From Candidatus Hepatobacter penaei (lineage in GTDB: Bacteria; Pseudomonadota; Alphaproteobacteria; Holosporales; Hepatobacteraceae), in contig NZ_JQAJ01000002.1 in the NCBI RefSeq assembly GCF_000742475.1, forward strand, positions 176,767 to 240,766: a stretch of 64,000 nt of DNA. The letters are read 5' to 3'. Below are positions 62,550 through 64,000 of this stretch, one piece after another (the first letter of the stretch is position 1; every line of letters starts with the position of its first letter). The translations under genes were made by a program, and so were the position numbers. The notes below the pieces were generated by a model, which saw only the letters and a program-made list of their open reading frames with translations, ran no database searches and had not been told where the DNA came from.

Positions 62550-64000
62550 TTACCCTGTTTTTGGGTGATCACAAAGAAAAGCTTTGTAGGCACTATGGGC
62601 CATAAGCGCATCATGGCTGCCCACATAGGCTCTTTGTTTATGTAAGAAAACCACATGATCCATGGCCTCAAGCCAGGCTGCATCCCGCGTCACAAGAAAA
62701 ACTGTCTTGTGTGAAGTGGGACCAAGAAATTGTTGCCTGATGATCAACGGACAATAGGACGTGAAGGTGCCATCATCAAGAAACAACAGATGAGGATCTT
62801 TGATTAAGACACGCGTCCAGAAGATAAACAGTTTTTGCGTGTAAGATAAATTAGACCCCCCGGGCAACAAAACCGTATCTAGCCCCTTATCAAAAGAAAG
62901 AAGCAATGCTGGATCCAGCGCATTCACTATCCCATGCAAGACGTTTTCACCAAACGCAGCATCAAAAAGCATATTTTCTTTCAGCGTGCCTGAAAAAAGG
63001 GGGATATCGTCATTTAAAAAGCTTACGCATGAACGCCACACCACATCCTTGTGCAAAAGACAAGGATCATACCCACCCACATTCACAATGCCTGACGAAG
63101 GCCTGTAGCTGCCTGCCATCAGATGAAGCAGCGTTGTTTTCCCTGAAATGGGGGGGCCCACAATCCCCACTTTATCTCCTGCCCGGAAAGAGGCATTGAG
63201 ATTATCAAGAATGAGATGGTCACCTGAGCGAAAGGATACCTGCTGCCATGTCACATGGCCATTGCCCACAAACAGGGATGGCTGAATCTTGATTTGCGGC
63301 ATATTGAGGAGCTTGACCAACCGTTTGAGTGCACCTGATGATTGAATCATTTCAATAAAATTTTCTGTCAAACTGGTGACATACCCCATCACCGTGGTGG
63401 CATAGAAAAAATAGGACGCCAGCTGCCCGTAGGATAATTTTTTTTCATAAATTTCCTCAAACCCAAAGGCAAAGGAAGAAGCAATGGCCAAAAACCCGAT
63501 AAATGAGGTGAGGGCAATACTTTTCAAACGTCCCACCACTTGAACAATGCCGACATGAAGAGAGTTTTGTGAAATATGGGTAAATCGCTGGGTTAAGGTG
63601 GCCAACGAAAAAAATTTGAGCGAAAAACCATAGCGCACAAAGAGCTCCATGTGTGAGCCTATATCTGTCAGCGTTTTTTGATAAGCTTGAAAAATAGCCG
63701 ACAACATGGGGCGAAAATAAATTGACACCACCACCATTACGACAATCCAAAACATAAAAAAGAGGGTGAGGTCTTTGTTAATAAGAAACAAAAAAAAGGT
63801 GGATCCAGCAGTAATAAAGATGTTACGAAGCGCCAGGGGCAAGCCGTTGCTTAGCGCTGTCTCTAAAATGGCCTTATCATTGTTAAACCGCGTATTAAAA
63901 TCTGAGGCGCTGAGTTTGCGGATGTGCAACGCAGGGCAATGCAAAAATTTTTCAAAAATATGCACACGGACATCTGAGAACACTTTTTCACTCACCCACG
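62550..64000 (-). CDS. ABC exporter with degenerate ATPase motifs, 5' end outside window
   Basis: The C-terminal ~483 residues of a fused ABC exporter; the frame is open to the right edge, and the first membrane helices are missing. The permease part covers about the first 235 residues seen. The ATPase has a Walker A of unusual form (VGPPISGKTTLLHLMAG). The signature is LSYTQ in place of LSGGQ, Walker B ends LLFLDDG in place of LLDEA so the catalytic Glu is Asp, and the H-loop His is Arg (LVTRDAAW). One of these could be tolerated; all three together point to a weak or inactive site, perhaps half of a heterodimer. Confidence 0.8.
   Translation of the reverse strand, partial: WVSEKVFSDVRVHIFEKFLHCPALHIRKLSASDFNTRFNNDKAILETALSNGLPLALRNIFITAGSTFFLFLINKDLTLFFMFWIVVMVVVSIYFRPMLSAIFQAYQKTLTDIGSHMELFVRYGFSLKFFSLATLTQRFTHISQNSLHVGIVQVVGRLKSIALTSFIGFLAIASSFAFGFEEIYEKKLSYGQLASYFFYATTVMGYVTSLTENFIEMIQSSGALKRLVKLLNMPQIKIQPSLFVGNGHVTWQQVSFRSGDHLILDNLNASFRAGDKVGIVGPPISGKTTLLHLMAGSYRPSSGIVNVGGYDPCLLHKDVVWRSCVSFLNDDIPLFSGTLKENMLFDAAFGENVLHGIVNALDPALLLSFDKGLDTVLLPGGSNLSYTQKLFIFWTRVLIKDPHLLFLDDGTFTSYCPLIIRQQFLGPTSHKTVFLVTRDAAWLEAMDHVVFLHKQRAYVGSHDALMAHSAYKAFLCDHPKTG

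Noticed and set aside
1-64000. CRISPR arrays, insertion sequences, prophage, integrase or toxin-antitoxin pairs
   Set aside because: No regularly spaced repeats, no transposase or integrase motifs, no phage structural proteins and no paired small toxin/antitoxin genes were seen.

Overview
The window is a compact stretch of a chromosome from a reduced-genome alphaproteobacterium. The evidence is the gene content and order: an alpha-type FabI, L25/Ctc, a zinc-free L31, DUF4167 next to clpB, an EipB-like (DUF1849) protein, an LdtR-like MarR regulator, engB-secG-pyrG-kdsA, and a PPIC foldase next to glyA. Genes are tightly packed with many short overlaps. Several genes are broken by single point changes, and many secreted proteins are unrecognisable. 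Base composition looks close to balanced. This fits a host-associated lineage such as the Holosporales; that placement is inference and was not tested by search. I see no phage, insertion sequence, CRISPR array or integrase.

Layout. 1-4.0 kb: end of fabI (+), a dead methyltransferase-like gene (+), then dnaX-ybaB (-) without the usual recR. 4.2-7.9 kb: trxB-acpS-lepB-rnc and rplY (+). 7.9-8.6 kb: a gene-poor tract with a 21-bp tandem repeat. 8.6-10 kb: an exported class 3 lipase with an acidic, repeat-bearing N-terminus. 10-16.2 kb (-): one probable operon of a SurA-like foldase, glyA, a DD-dipeptidase, two glycosyltransferases and an O-antigen ligase-like protein, starting at a TATAAT promoter whose spacer holds a perfect dyad. 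16.3-25.5 kb: transport (MFS, EamA, Atm1-type ABC), EipB-like protein, tRNA-Arg, trmL, ubiE, ogt, pgeF and lipoproteins. 25.5-29.7 kb (-): bamE, an HtrA-type protease, its catalytically dead paralogue, dnaQ. 29.9-34.8 kb: rpmE-lysS, rluD-like gene and three unknown proteins. 34.8-41.4 kb (-): kdsA, pyrG, secG, engB, a well-formed small RNA gene, pntAA without its partners, and a Kef-type antiporter.

41.6-48 kb: tRNA-Met-efp-suhB-glmM, a secreted phosphoribosyltransferase-like pseudogene, a Nudix hydrolase and a 674-residue His-rich membrane protein. 47.9-51.2 kb (-): tRNA-Ser and DUF4167-clpB. 51.4-55 kb (+): a tiny 8-cysteine secreted protein, lpd, a DD-carboxypeptidase and tmk. 55-60 kb (-): a large exported unknown protein, an SbtA-like permease, a frameshifted exported gene and tRNA-Leu. 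60.2-64 kb: rpoN (+), holB (-), and an ABC exporter whose ATPase motifs are degenerate and which runs off the window.

The recognisable genes are mostly housekeeping: DNA polymerase III clamp loader and proofreading subunits, translation, envelope biogenesis (KDO, peptidoglycan precursors and trimming, BAM, Sec), redox and quinone synthesis. Around them sits a layer of exported, lineage-specific proteins that are candidates for contact with a host. The most interesting items are the tandem active/inactive HtrA pair, which mirrors the two-domain layout of eukaryotic Nma111/Deg7, the structured small RNA upstream of engB, the LPxY-bearing lipase, and genes in the process of being lost.
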